Assembly (NCBI GenBank): GCA_016869675.1
Contig: VGDP01000033.1
Span: 1 to 33,431, forward strand
Source: Alphaproteobacteria bacterium
Lineage (GTDB): Bacteria; Pseudomonadota; Alphaproteobacteria; SP197
Reading direction: 5' to 3'
DNA: 33,431 nt
Shown here: piece after piece, positions 25,222 through 33,431 of the stretch
Layout of the letters: every line of letters begins with the position of its first letter
Position numbering within the stretch: the stretch's first letter is position 1
Made by a program: the position numbers and the translations under genes
Notes under the pieces: model-generated
Databases searched by the model: none
What the model was told of the DNA's origin: nothing
What the model saw: only the letters and a program-made list of their open reading frames with translations

Positions 25222-25371
25222 GGCCGGCCCGCCACGCGGCATGACCGGGGGCACACGCGGTGGGCCAAATTCGCGCTTAGGGTCGTCGCGGCAGTCATGT
25301 TAGCCTTTCGCGAGGGCGTGCACCGCGGGCGGCGCGCGACCAAGAACAAGGAACCAAATTCAGGAGGTAGC

Positions 25372-26304
25372 ATGTTCGATCTTGCCCGCCGGGCATCTCT
25401 GTTCGCCGCGACCGCCTTCGCGCTCGCGCTGGCGGCGCCGCAGGGTCCGGCCCTGGCCGACGTACCCGAGTCCAGCGACCCGATCAAGCTCGCGGTGCTG
25501 GAGTGGACCGGCCAGCACATCACCACGTACATCGCCGGCCAGGTCCTCGAGCGCATGGGCTACACGGTCGAGTACGTGACCGCCGGTTCGTTCCCGTCGG
25601 CGAACGGCACGGCGGACGGCGATCTGAGCGCGACGCTCGAGCTGTGGAACAACAACCTGGGCGACTACTGGCCGCAGCTGCTCGCTGAGGGCAAGGCCGA
25701 GGACATCGGCGACGTGGGACTCGACGCGCGCGAGGGCTGGATCTACCCGAAGTACGTCGAGGCGTCGTGCCCGGGCCTGCCGGCATGGGACGCGTTCCTC
25801 GGCTGCGCCGAGTTGTTCGCCACGCCCGAGACGCTGCCCAACGGCCGCTTCCTCGAGTACCCGGCGGATTGGGGCGATCGCGCGACCCGGCTGATCGTTG
25901 AGAATTCGCTGGCCTTCGAATCCGTGCCGGCGGGCAGCGAAGGCGCGCTGATCGCCGAACTCAAGAGCGCGATCGAGAAGCAGCAGCCGCTCGTGATGAT
26001 GTTCTGGGCGCCGCACTGGGTGCTGTCGACCGTCGAGTACGGCTGGGTCGATATCCCGGCCGACCTGGTCGAGAAGTACAGCATGAACAAGCCGCACACG
26101 ATAAAGACGGCGTGGCCGGGCCTGAAGGACAAGTGGCCGGCGGCGTACAAGCTGCTGAAGGCGCTGAAGATCACCAACGAGATCCAGCAGCCGTTGATGG
26201 ACTTGGTGGACAACCAGGGCCAGGACGTGCGCGAGGTGACCGCCAAGTGGCTCGACGAGAACGAGGCCGTCTGGAGAGCCTGGGTCGACCAGGCGATGAT
26301 GTAG
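25372..26304 (+). CDS. ABC importer binding protein, glycine betaine/proline (ProX/OpuAC) type
   Basis: This protein of 310 residues has a signal peptide (RRASLFAATAFALALAAPQG, cleaved near ALA-DV). The mature part is a type II binding fold of the OpuAC family: IKLAVLEWTGQHITTYIAGQ, LERMGYTVEYVTAGSFP, and several tryptophans (LELWNNNLGDYWP, MMFWAPHWVLS) that could form an aromatic cage for a quaternary ammonium group. The ATG at 25372 follows CAGGAGGTAG. A much longer in-frame opening from 24043 is antisense to the oxidase and is rejected. A hairpin lies between this gene and the permease. Confidence 0.88.
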   Translation: MFDLARRASLFAATAFALALAAPQGPALADVPESSDPIKLAVLEWTGQHITTYIAGQVLERMGYTVEYVTAGSFPSANGTADGDLSATLELWNNNLGDYWPQLLAEGKAEDIGDVGLDAREGWIYPKYVEASCPGLPAWDAFLGCAELFATPETLPNGRFLEYPADWGDRATRLIVENSLAFESVPAGSEGALIAELKSAIEKQQPLVMMFWAPHWVLSTVEYGWVDIPADLVEKYSMNKPHTIKTAWPGLKDKWPAAYKLLKALKITNEIQQPLMDLVDNQGQDVREVTAKWLDENEAVWRAWVDQAMM

Positions 26305-26321
26305 CCACGACGTGACAAGGG

Positions 26322-26346
26322 GCGGGGCCGGGATGACCGGCCCCGC
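26322..26346 (+). repeat. Strong hairpin between binding-protein and permease genes
   Basis: GCGGGGCCGG and its exact complement are separated by five bases. There is no U-run. Hairpins behind binding-protein genes often protect that part of the message from 3' decay, giving more binding protein than permease. That role is inferred here. Confidence 0.6.
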
Positions 26347-26386
26347 CGCGTTCCGGGCCTGGGGGCGCAGGCAAGGGGGCAAAGCC

Positions 26387-28495
26387 ATGGCACTGGCCGA
26401 TCACACGCTGAGGCCGCGTGGCGTCCTCGGGCTCGACCTGAGCGACCCGACGCTGCAGGCGTGGCTGATGGCGGCCGGGGTCGTGGCGCTCGTGTTCATC
26501 TTGGCTGGCTTCGCGCCGTGGCTGACCAAGCTGCCCGACACGTTCGTCGTGCCGCTCAACGACTGGTTCAACGACGCGATGACCTGGTTCGTCGGGGTGG
26601 CGAAGCCGGTGTTCCGAGCCATCAGCTGGGCGGTCGAGTTCCCCATGTCGTGGCTGCAGGGGCTGCTGCACTGGCTGCCCTGGCCGGCGGTGTTCATCGG
26701 CGTCGCCGCCATCGCCTACCGCGCCGGCGGCCGGCGGCTCGTGCTCTTCTCTCTGGCCGCGATGCTCTACATGCTGGTGACCGGCTACTGGGCCCCCAGC
26801 ATGAACACGCTGGCGCTGGTCGGCGTGTCGGTGCCGGTGTCGCTCGCAATCGGCTTCTTCATGGGCCTGCTCGCGTTCAAGAGCCGCGCGGCCGAGCGGA
26901 TCATCCAGCCGACGCTGGACCTGATGCAGACGGTGCCGACCTTCGCGTACCTGATTCCGATTCTGCTGCTGTTCGGCCTGGGGCCCGTGGTCGGGCTGAT
27001 CGCCAGTGCGATCTATGCGGCGCCGCCCATGGTGCGCAACACGATCCTGGGGCTGCAACGCGTGCCGCCCGAGATCATCGAATCGGGACGCATGTCCGGG
27101 TGCACGTCGCGTCAAGTCCTGTGGTGGGTGCAGGTGCCGTCGGCGGTGCCGACCCTGATGATCGGCGTCAACCAGACGGTGATGGCCGCGCTCAGCATGG
27201 TCATCATCGCGGCGGTGATCGGCAGCTTCGCCGACATCGGCTGGGAGCTCCTGAACACGCTGCGCAAGGCCGAGTTCGGCCGCAGCCTGCTGGCCGGTGT
27301 GTGCATCGTGCTGATCGCCATGGTGCTGGATCGGATCAGCCGCGGCTTCGCCGAGCGCCAGGCGGGTGTGCGCGACCACGGCCCCAAGGGGATCGCGCGC
27401 TACCGCGGCGCCGCGCTGGTGCTGGCGGCCATGGCCGTCGCGGTGGTGCTGGCCACGTTCATCGAGCCGCTCCACGAGTACCCTCGGGCATGGGAGTTCG
27501 TGCCCAAGGAGCCCCTCGACGCCATCGTCAGCTTCGTCAACACCACGTTCCCGGCGACGCTCGAGTGGATCAAGGTCAAGGCGCTGTTCTTCTTCCTGCT
27601 GCCGATCCAGAAGGGCTTTGTGGCGATCGCGAAGCCGACCTCGTGGGGCTTCGAGGTGACGCCGCTGGTCCAGGTGATCTACGCCGTGGTGGTGGCGGGG
27701 CTCGCGTACGGCGCGAGCCGCATCGGCGGTTGGAAGGGCGCGCTCGCCGTCATCCTGTTCGGCGGCGTCTACTTCATCGGCATGCTCAACGTGCCCTGGC
27801 CGGTGTTCTTCCTGGTGGTCGGGCTGCTCGCCTACCAGGCGGCGGGGCGCGGCATCGCCCTGATGGCGCTGGCGTTCATGGCGTTCATGCTGCTGTCCGG
27901 CGTGTGGCACCAGACCATGGTGTCGATCTACCTGTGCGGCGCGGCGGTGATCGTCTCCAACCTGATCGGCTGCGCCGTCGGCACGTGGGCGGCGCTGGAC
28001 GATCGCGTCTCGCGCGTGGTCGGGCCCATCGTCGATCTGCTGCAGACCATGCCGGCCTTTGTCTACCTGATCCCGGTCATCATGTTCTTCCAGGTCGGCG
28101 ACCTGCCGGCGCTCCTGGCGATCATCAGCTACGCCATCGCCCCGGCGATCCGCTACACCGAGCACGGCATACGCAACGTGCGACCCGACGCGGTCGAGGC
28201 CGCGCAGGCGATCGGCTGCACGTCGCGCCAGATCTTGTTCCAGGTGAAGCTGCCGCTCGCCGTGCCCGAGATCATGCTGGGCGTCAACCAGGTCATCATG
28301 TTCGCGCTGGCGATGCTGACCGTCTCGGCGCTGGTCGGCACCAAGGAACTGGGCCAGGAGGTCTACCGCGCACTGACCTCGGCGGACCCGGGGCGGGGTG
28401 CCATCGCCGGCCTGAGCATGGCGTTCATCGCCATCGTGGCCGACCGCATCGTCCAGGCCTGGGCCGCGCAGCGCAAGAAGGCGCTGGGCCTCTAA
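26387..28495 (+). CDS. Double-length ABC permease, betaine/proline (ProW) type
   Basis: This 702-residue membrane protein holds two ProW-like permease halves in tandem. Each has the motif pattern of BPD_transp_1. First half: PTLDLMQTVPTFAYLIPIL, SGRMSGCTSRQVLWWVQVPS and GVNQTVMAALSMVIIAAVIG. Second half: IVDLLQTMPAFVYLIPVI, AAQAIGCTSRQILFQVKLPL and GVNQVIMFALAMLTVSALVG. Normal ProW is about 280-400 residues and dimerises, so one chain may form the whole channel. Each half has its own ATPase-contact loop. No ATP-binding gene is found in this window, which is unusual. The start follows AAGGGGGC. Confidence 0.88.
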   Translation: MALADHTLRPRGVLGLDLSDPTLQAWLMAAGVVALVFILAGFAPWLTKLPDTFVVPLNDWFNDAMTWFVGVAKPVFRAISWAVEFPMSWLQGLLHWLPWPAVFIGVAAIAYRAGGRRLVLFSLAAMLYMLVTGYWAPSMNTLALVGVSVPVSLAIGFFMGLLAFKSRAAERIIQPTLDLMQTVPTFAYLIPILLLFGLGPVVGLIASAIYAAPPMVRNTILGLQRVPPEIIESGRMSGCTSRQVLWWVQVPSAVPTLMIGVNQTVMAALSMVIIAAVIGSFADIGWELLNTLRKAEFGRSLLAGVCIVLIAMVLDRISRGFAERQAGVRDHGPKGIARYRGAALVLAAMAVAVVLATFIEPLHEYPRAWEFVPKEPLDAIVSFVNTTFPATLEWIKVKALFFFLLPIQKGFVAIAKPTSWGFEVTPLVQVIYAVVVAGLAYGASRIGGWKGALAVILFGGVYFIGMLNVPWPVFFLVVGLLAYQAAGRGIALMALAFMAFMLLSGVWHQTMVSIYLCGAAVIVSNLIGCAVGTWAALDDRVSRVVGPIVDLLQTMPAFVYLIPVIMFFQVGDLPALLAIISYAIAPAIRYTEHGIRNVRPDAVEAAQAIGCTSRQILFQVKLPLAVPEIMLGVNQVIMFALAMLTVSALVGTKELGQEVYRALTSADPGRGAIAGLSMAFIAIVADRIVQAWAAQRKKALGL

Positions 28496-28538
28496 CGCGC
28501 CGCGCCTGCCTTTCGCCAGCCCACCCCGGGAGACCGCG

Positions 28539-30074
28539 ATGTCCGTGCTCGAAGCGTTCACGTCGCTCAGCGGCAAGATCCTGATCGACGGCCAGGTGCG
28601 CGCGAGCCGCGCGACCGAGGCGTCCGATACCCTCGACCCGGCGACCGAGGCGCGCCTGGGTCACGTGGCCGAGGCGACCGACGCCGAGATCGACGAGGCG
28701 GTCGCCGGCGCCAACAAGGCGCAGAAGGCGTGGGCGGCCAGGAACGCGCTGGCGCGCGCTGAGGCGCTGCACGAGATCGCCCACCGCCTGCGCCAGCGGC
28801 GCGCCGAGCTGGCCGAGGCGATGACGCGGGACATGGGCAAGCCGTTCAAGGAATCGTCCGACGAGGTCGAATGGTCGGCCACCGCCTACGACTACTTTGC
28901 CGAGGTGGCGCGCGCCGACCAGGGCCGCATCATCGGACCGGTGGTCGACGGCCAGACCCACCTGGTGACCAAGCACCCGCTGGGCGTCGCCGCGATCATC
29001 ATGCCGTTCAACTACCCCTTCGTGCTGTTCTCGTGGGAGGCGAGCGCCGCGCTCGCCACCGGCAACGCCGTGGTGCTGAAGCCGTCCGAGTACACGACGC
29101 TGTCGTCCCTGCTGATGCTCGAATGCTTCGACCATCTGCCGTGTGGCCTGGTGCAGTGCGTCACCGGTGGGGCGCGCGTGGGCGCGCGTCTAGTTGAGCA
29201 CCCGGACGTCCATTGCGTCGCCTTCACCGGCTCGATCAAGGCAGGCCAGGCGGTGGCCAAGGCGTGCGCTGGTACGTTCAAGCGCGTGCTGATCGAGGCC
29301 TCGGGCAACGACCCGTTCATCGTCATGCCCTCGGCGCCGCTCGACATCGTGGCCAAGGGCGCGGTGTTCTCGGCCTACATCAACTGCGGCCAGATCTGCG
29401 CGCGCGCTGAACGGTTCTACGTGCACCAGGACGTGCACGACGAGTTCGTGCGCCGGGTGACCGACCTCTCGAAGGCAATCCGCATCGGCAACGGCCTGGA
29501 CAAGGTCGACGTGGGCCCGTTGGTCTCGGCGCGTGAGCGCGACCGCTACGAGGGCCTGGTCAAGCGCACGCTGGACGCCGGCGCCCGGCTCCATTGCGGC
29601 GGCGGCCGGCCGTCCCAGTTCAACCGTGGCTTCTTCGTCGACACCACGGTGCTGAGCGGCGTCGACCAGCGCATGGAGATCATGCGCAACGAATCCTTCG
29701 GCCCCGTGATGCCGATCTGCCGCGTCAAGGACCTGGACGAGGCGATCGCGCACGCCAACGATTCCCAGTACGCGCTGGGCTCGGTGATCTACACCATGGA
29801 CCTCAAGGAGGCCATGCGCGCCACCAACGAGATCCAGGCCGGTATGACCTGGGTGAACGCGCCGCTGCTCGACAACGACGCGGGCCCGTTCGGCGGCTGG
29901 AAGATGTCGGGCACGGGCAGCCAGCTCGGCACCGAGGGGCTCGAGCAGTTCCGCAAGTCGAAGATGGTGATGATCGACCCCAACTGCTCGGACCACGACT
30001 TCTGGTGGTACCCCTACAAGGACGCCGAGGCGTTCAAGGGCGAGCAGGGCAAGGGCGAGCGGGGCAAGGCGTGA
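28539..30074 (+). CDS. Aldehyde dehydrogenase (NAD(P)+-dependent)
   Basis: This 511-residue enzyme has the family motifs PFNYP (N158), VLKPSEYT (K181), the general base E253 in LIEASGNDPF, and the catalytic cysteine C287 in NCGQICARAER. LEASGND replaces the usual LELGGN. NESFGPVMPICRVKDLDEAI and GPFGGWKMSGTG complete the fold. It oxidises an aldehyde to the acid. Its GTGA junction with nitrile hydratase (stop overlaps start) shows coupled translation. The start follows CCGGGAGACC, 43 bases after the permease. A role in handling an aldehyde from a betaine-like or amine substrate is inferred from the neighbours. Confidence 0.93.
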   Translation: MSVLEAFTSLSGKILIDGQVRASRATEASDTLDPATEARLGHVAEATDAEIDEAVAGANKAQKAWAARNALARAEALHEIAHRLRQRRAELAEAMTRDMGKPFKESSDEVEWSATAYDYFAEVARADQGRIIGPVVDGQTHLVTKHPLGVAAIIMPFNYPFVLFSWEASAALATGNAVVLKPSEYTTLSSLLMLECFDHLPCGLVQCVTGGARVGARLVEHPDVHCVAFTGSIKAGQAVAKACAGTFKRVLIEASGNDPFIVMPSAPLDIVAKGAVFSAYINCGQICARAERFYVHQDVHDEFVRRVTDLSKAIRIGNGLDKVDVGPLVSARERDRYEGLVKRTLDAGARLHCGGGRPSQFNRGFFVDTTVLSGVDQRMEIMRNESFGPVMPICRVKDLDEAIAHANDSQYALGSVIYTMDLKEAMRATNEIQAGMTWVNAPLLDNDAGPFGGWKMSGTGSQLGTEGLEQFRKSKMVMIDPNCSDHDFWWYPYKDAEAFKGEQGKGERGKA

Positions 30075-30706
30075 CCGAGCACGACTCCCACACGGTCGCG
30101 GCGATCCATCGCGAGCTGCACGACCATCTGCCTTCCGACCCGGCGCTGCGCGTGAAGGCGCTGGAGTCCGTGCTGGTCGGCAAGGGCATGCTCGACCCGG
30201 CGGCGGTGGACGCGTGGATCGAGCTCTACGCCGACGAGATAGGACCGAAGCGCGGCGCGCGCGTGGTGGCGCGTGCCTGGACCGACGCGGCCTTCAGGGC
30301 GCGCCTGCTGGCGGACGCGACTGACGCGATCGCCGACTTCGGCTTCACCGGCTGGGGCACGGCGCATATGCGCGTGGTCGAGAACACCGACGAGGTTCAC
30401 AACCTGGTCGTGTGCACGCTGTGCTCGTGCTACCCGCACGCCGTGCTGGGCATCCCGCCCGCCTGGTACAAGTCGGCGCCCTACCGGGCGCGCGCGGTGC
30501 GCGATCCGCGCGGCGTGCTGGTCGAGTTCGGCGTGGCGCTGCCCGCCGCGACCGAGGTGCGCGTGTGGGACTCGACGTCGGAGTTGCGCTACATGGTGCT
30601 GCCCCGGCGGCCCGACGGCACCGACGGCTGGAGCGAGGACCGGCTCGCCGCTATCGTGACGCGCAACGCCATGATTGGCACGGCGCTGGTCACGGTGCCC
30701 GCCTGA
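30071..30706 (+). CDS. nthA: Nitrile hydratase alpha subunit, cobalt type
   Basis: This 211-residue subunit has the metal-site loop VCTLCSCYP (C115, C118, C120). Threonine after the first cysteine and tyrosine after the last point to cobalt-type enzymes; iron types have serine and threonine. The motif is followed by histidine where tryptophan is usual. LADATDAIADFGFTGW and IPPAWYKSAPYRARAVRDPR fit the family, which includes nitrile hydratase and thiocyanate hydrolase gamma. Nitriles would be hydrated to amides, which makes the formamidase arm 26 kb away of interest. No activator gene is seen beside it. The GTG overlaps the aldehyde dehydrogenase stop. Confidence 0.9.
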   Translation: MTEHDSHTVAAIHRELHDHLPSDPALRVKALESVLVGKGMLDPAAVDAWIELYADEIGPKRGARVVARAWTDAAFRARLLADATDAIADFGFTGWGTAHMRVVENTDEVHNLVVCTLCSCYPHAVLGIPPAWYKSAPYRARAVRDPRGVLVEFGVALPAATEVRVWDSTSELRYMVLPRRPDGTDGWSEDRLAAIVTRNAMIGTALVTVPA

Positions 30707-31359
30707 TGGACGGCATCCACGACCTGGGCGGGCGCGAGGGCTTCGGCCCGATCGATGCGGACGAGGACGAGCAGCCGTTCCACGCGCCGTGGGAGGCTCG
30801 GCTGAACGGCATGGTGCGCGCGATCAGCCGGGCGCCGGACTGGACCATCGACTGGTTCCGCCATTGCCGCGAGCTGATCGACCCGGTCGACTACCTGACC
30901 CGGCCCTACTACGACCAGTGGATGCAGACCTACGCGGCGATGATGATCGTCTCGGGCCTCGCGACCGTGGACGAACTGGCCGGCGGCCGCGCCACGACGC
31001 GCGCCGATCTGCCGCCACCCATGACGGCCGCGGGCGTTGCCGCGGCAAAGGCGCGCGCCGTCCGCTACGACCGGCCGGGCGCGGCGACGCCGGCGTTCGC
31101 CGTGGGCGACGCGGTGGTCGCCCGGCGCGACGGCCACGCGGGCCACACCCGCCTGCCGGCCTACGCGCGCGGCCGGCGTGGCACCATCGCGGCCAGCCAC
31201 GGCGCCTTCGTGCTGCCCGACCAGGGGGCGCTCGCGCGCGACGCGGCCGAACCGCTCTACACGGTTTCGTTTCCAACGTCCGAGCTGTGGGCGGAAGCGG
31301 CGGGGCGTCGCGACACGGTCCTGCTCGATCTCTGGCAGAGCTATCTGACCAAGGCGTAG
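30706..31359 (+). CDS. nthB: Nitrile hydratase beta subunit
   Basis: This 217-residue subunit starts MDGIHDLGGREGFGPI, the diagnostic nitrile hydratase beta opening. It continues with WEARLNGMVRA, FRHCRELIDPVDYLTRPYYD, the SH3-like C-terminal GHTRLPAYARGRRGTIAASHGAF and LYTVSFPTSELW. The ATG overlaps the alpha-subunit stop (TGATG), so alpha and beta should be made in equal amounts. The order alpha-beta with no activator protein downstream differs from classic clusters. Confidence 0.93.
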   Translation: MDGIHDLGGREGFGPIDADEDEQPFHAPWEARLNGMVRAISRAPDWTIDWFRHCRELIDPVDYLTRPYYDQWMQTYAAMMIVSGLATVDELAGGRATTRADLPPPMTAAGVAAAKARAVRYDRPGAATPAFAVGDAVVARRDGHAGHTRLPAYARGRRGTIAASHGAFVLPDQGALARDAAEPLYTVSFPTSELWAEAAGRRDTVLLDLWQSYLTKA

Positions 31360-31370
31360 CGGGACGGGAC

Positions 31371-32306
31371 GTGAACGCACTGGCCGAACGTGTCGGGTTG
31401 CAGGGGCCGCCGTTCGCGGTGCCGCTGGAAGCCGGCAAGGTCGCCGAGTTCGAGCGGGCGACGCACGCGCGGCCCGGCATGGGCGTGATCCCGCCGACCT
31501 TCCTGTTCACCGCCGGACCGGCGTGGGGTTACACGCTGGAGCATCCCCGGGGCACCGCGCTCGCCCAGGCCGGCATGACCGGCGCCATGACGCTGCACGG
31601 CGGCTACGCGGTCATGTTTCCCGACGGTCCGCCGCGTCCCGGAGCCACGCTAACCGCTCGCACGCGTATCGCCGAGGCGACGCGCAAGACGGGCCGGCGC
31701 GGCGGCACCCTCGACATCTATGTCATGGCCACCCGGTTCGAGGACGCGGCGGGCAAGCTGGTCGCCGAGGAGCGCACCACGTCGATCCTGCCTTCCGCCG
31801 CGCCGTCGGGCGCCGCGCTGGACGTGACGTCCGCTGAGGCGCGCCCTGTGTTCGACCGCGACGGCGGCGCCGCCTTGATCGCATCGATCGCGCCCGCCGG
31901 GCCCGATGCGCTCGCGGTGGGAACGGGGCCCGGGCCGCTCACCTTTCCGTCCCTGACGCTGACCGAGATCGTGCGCTACCAAGGGGCCGCGCTCGACCTG
32001 CAGCCGATGCACCACGACGACGCCTACGCCCGGCGCGGCGGGTACCCGGGCTGCTTCTCGGTCGGCATGCTGCACTTAGGCGCGCTGGCGTCCTACGGCT
32101 GCGCTTGGCTCGGCGCGACGACCGTGTGCCGGATCGAAGCGCGCTTCGAGGGGCGGCAATGGCCGGGCGACCGGCTGACGTACACCGGCGCGGTCGAGCG
32201 GCTCGACCGGCAGGATGGAACCTCCACCGTCGATCTCGCGCTGTCGTGCGCGCGCCAGACCGGCGAGCGCACGATCGCCATGACCATGACGTTCGCGCTG
32301 AGCTAG
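31371..32306 (+). CDS. Double-hotdog MaoC-like / FAS1-type dehydratase
   Basis: The GTG at 31371 begins 12 bases after nthB and gives 311 residues. The N-terminal half (about 15-145, RPGMGVIPPTFLFTAGPAWG) is a FAS1-dehydratase-like hotdog domain. The C-terminal half (about 175-310, FPSLTLTEIVRYQGAALDLQ, PMHHDDAYARR) is MaoC-like, and its MHHDD recalls the NPIHxD hydratase motif. Such proteins hydrate enoyl-CoA or related thioesters. The catalytic motif is not the canonical one, so the substrate is uncertain. Longer frames from 30675 cover nthB and are rejected. The stop overlaps that of the next gene on the other strand. Confidence 0.82.
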   Translation: MNALAERVGLQGPPFAVPLEAGKVAEFERATHARPGMGVIPPTFLFTAGPAWGYTLEHPRGTALAQAGMTGAMTLHGGYAVMFPDGPPRPGATLTARTRIAEATRKTGRRGGTLDIYVMATRFEDAAGKLVAEERTTSILPSAAPSGAALDVTSAEARPVFDRDGGAALIASIAPAGPDALAVGTGPGPLTFPSLTLTEIVRYQGAALDLQPMHHDDAYARRGGYPGCFSVGMLHLGALASYGCAWLGATTVCRIEARFEGRQWPGDRLTYTGAVERLDRQDGTSTVDLALSCARQTGERTIAMTMTFALS

Positions 32307-33133
32307 CGCCCCTTGAAGTTGGGCTTGCGCTTCTCGGCGAAAGCGCGCGGCCCTTCGAGGAAGTCCTCCGAGACCAGCATGCGCTCGTAGACCGGCAGGC
32401 CGCTCGAGCCGTTGCCGCGCGCCGCGACCGCGCGCTTGGTGATGGCGAACGCCTCGGGCAGCGAGACGTGCATCATGGCGTGCAGTGCCTCCTTCAAGGC
32501 CTGCAGGGCGAGCGGCGCGCCCTCGGCGATGGTGTCGGCCAGCGCGCGCGTCGCCTTGGCCAGTTGGTCGGGCTCGACGACCTCGTGCACCAGGCCCCAG
32601 TGCTTGGCCTCGGCGGCGCCCATGCGCCGGCCGCTCAGCATCATCTCGAGCGCCACGTGGTAGGGGATGCGTCGGGGCAAGCGCTGGATGGCGCCCGCGT
32701 CGGGCAGGAAGCCGCGCTGCATCTCGGGCAGGAAGAACTCGGCCGTGGTCGAGGTGATCATCACATCGCAGGCCAGCGCCAGCTCGAAGCCGCCGCCCAC
32801 CGCGATGCCGTTGACCGCGGCGATGACCGGCTTCTTCAGCCCCCAGAACTCGGTGATGCCGGCGAAACCGCCGGGGCTCGACGAGGAGTCGTCGTTGGCC
32901 TCGGCGGCCGTTTCCTTCGACGCGACCTCCTTCAGGTCCCAGCCGGCGCTGAAGACGCGCGTGCCCGTGCCGGTGATGGTGGCGACGCGCAAGGCCTCGT
33001 CGTCCTGGAAGCCCTTGAACGCGGCGTAGAGCGCTTCGTTGACCACGCGGTTGATGGCGTTGACCGGCGGGCGGTCGAGCACGATGTCGAGCACCGCGCC
33101 GCGGCGCGTGGTCGTGACGATGGGCTTGGTCAT
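32303..33133 (-). CDS. Enoyl-CoA hydratase family, carnitinyl-CoA dehydratase (CaiD)-like
   Basis: This protein of 276 residues is a crotonase-fold enzyme with VFSAGWDLKEV, GGFAGITEFWGLKKPVIAAV, oxyanion and catalytic glutamates E117 (GGGFELALACD) and E137 (LPEMQRGFLPDAG), and the tail SEDFLEGPRAFAEKRKPNF. That tail and the FSAGWDLK and PGGFAGxTE motifs resemble E. coli CaiD, which dehydrates L-carnitinyl-CoA. A betaine-type importer lies close by. The ATG at 33133 follows GGAGGGGAC; an in-frame opening upstream to 33418 has no support. It is convergent with the MaoC-like gene. Confidence 0.88.
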   Translation of the reverse strand: MTKPIVTTTRRGAVLDIVLDRPPVNAINRVVNEALYAAFKGFQDDEALRVATITGTGTRVFSAGWDLKEVASKETAAEANDDSSSSPGGFAGITEFWGLKKPVIAAVNGIAVGGGFELALACDVMITSTTAEFFLPEMQRGFLPDAGAIQRLPRRIPYHVALEMMLSGRRMGAAEAKHWGLVHEVVEPDQLAKATRALADTIAEGAPLALQALKEALHAMMHVSLPEAFAITKRAVAARGNGSSGLPVYERMLVSEDFLEGPRAFAEKRKPNFKGR

Positions 33134-33202
33134 GGCGTCCCCTCCAAAATCGGCGGGACGGTACGCAGGCGCTGGGCCCGCCGCAAGGGCGCGCGGAAAA
33201 TG

Positions 33203-33233
33203 TGAGGGGGCCCGCCTTGTGGGCGGACCCCTG
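33203..33233. repeat. Imperfect GC-rich hairpin in the gap right of the CaiD-like gene
   Basis: AGGGGGCCCGCC and GGGCGGACCCCT can pair with one mismatch around a TTGT loop. It lies between the CaiD-like gene start and the fragment at the right edge. It could be a terminator of that leftward fragment, but there is no clear U-run. Confidence 0.4.
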
Positions 33234-33255
33234 AGGGTGGTGCGGTGCGCGTCGG

Positions 33256-33310
33256 TTAGGCGGCGCCGAGTTTCTTCATGAACTGCTCGACCTCGCCGCC
33301 GAGTTGACCC
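33256..33310 (-). pseudogene. Possible 3' end of a chemotaxis-receptor gene
   Basis: The last codons of an open frame ending in TAA read AGQLGGEVEQFMKKLGAA. This looks like the C-terminal tail of methyl-accepting chemotaxis proteins (LxxEVxxFLxxVR). Residues further upstream to the window edge (cysteine- and proline-rich) do not look like a receptor, so the rest may be lost or shifted. The call is tentative. Confidence 0.25.
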
Positions 33311-33431
33311 GCCCCCAACGAGTGGTCCAGGCAGTATGTTAGTGCACGGTCGGCCGTAGCTCCAGAGCGAGCGTGGCCGGCGCAGCGGGTCGGGGGCGCG
33401 CAGCCGGCCACGCGGCAAGTGCCGGCACGAA

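Noticed and set aside
24043-25371. A long N-terminal extension of the binding-protein ORF
   Set aside because: It is antisense to the FAD oxidase. The signal peptide and AGGAGG site set the start at 25372.
26171-28576. An 801-codon minus-strand ORF antisense to the double permease
   Set aside because: It is arginine-, histidine- and aspartate-rich low-complexity translation of GC-rich codons, with no family likeness. The plus strand encodes a clear membrane protein.
1-33431. CRISPR arrays, tRNA and rRNA genes
   Set aside because: No regularly spaced repeats, cloverleaf arms or conserved rRNA stretches were noticed on either strand. A dedicated scan could still find a divergent tRNA.

Overview
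The window looks like part of a GC-rich alphaproteobacterial chromosome. Protein styles (Urt/Fmd-type amide transporter, GcrA-like helix, DUF6362-like protein, HipBA, fused betaine-type permease) fit Rhodospirillales or Hyphomicrobiales-like bacteria; genus cannot be told. Base composition is not uniform: the flanks (about 1.3-2.6 kb and 18.8-33.4 kb) are visibly richer in G+C than the 3.1-18.4 kb core.

Left flank (1-3.06 kb). The 5' part of an IS5-family transposase gene runs off the left edge, and its element end appears to cut a MOSC-domain gene. An M24 metallohydrolase resembling DMSP lyase DddP follows. Next comes the first few codons of a gene cut by an IS3-family transposase remnant.

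Core island (3.1-18.4 kb). A long leftward set of genes encodes two ANTAR-type antiterminators (AmiR-like), a cytoplasmic AmiC-like amide sensor, a five-gene amide/urea ABC importer (urtA-E type), formamidase (fmdA) and its zinc-ribbon partner (fmdB). Between the second ANTAR gene and urtA lies an 88-base leader with two small hairpins, each with a six-base loop carrying A at position 1 and G at position 4. They are followed by an overlapping intrinsic terminator. This is the expected architecture of an ANTAR antitermination target and explains how amide could switch on uptake and hydrolysis. A divergent urease set (ureF, fused ureAB, ureC, ureG, ureD; no ureE) runs rightward. Together the two arms would import amides or urea and release ammonium. 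The island is bounded by an IS3 remnant on the left and an IS5-family transposase tail on the right, which suggests acquisition by transfer.

Right flank (18.7-33.4 kb). This holds a class III aminotransferase with a divergent RidA-family protein, then a decayed hipBA toxin-antitoxin locus (three in-frame stop codons, no frameshift). A small phage-like regulatory patch follows: an S24/XRE repressor, a GcrA-like ORF with an in-frame stop, a zinc-ribbon protein and a DUF6362-like protein. A catabolic cluster comes next: an FAD amine/amino-acid oxidase (opposite strand), a betaine-type binding protein, a double-length permease with no ATPase alongside, an aldehyde dehydrogenase, a cobalt-type nitrile hydratase (alpha and beta) and a MaoC-like hydratase. 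A convergent carnitinyl-CoA dehydratase-like enzyme closes it. Its substrate is unknown; a nitrogen-containing betaine or nitrile is a reasonable guess. No tRNA, rRNA or CRISPR array was seen.
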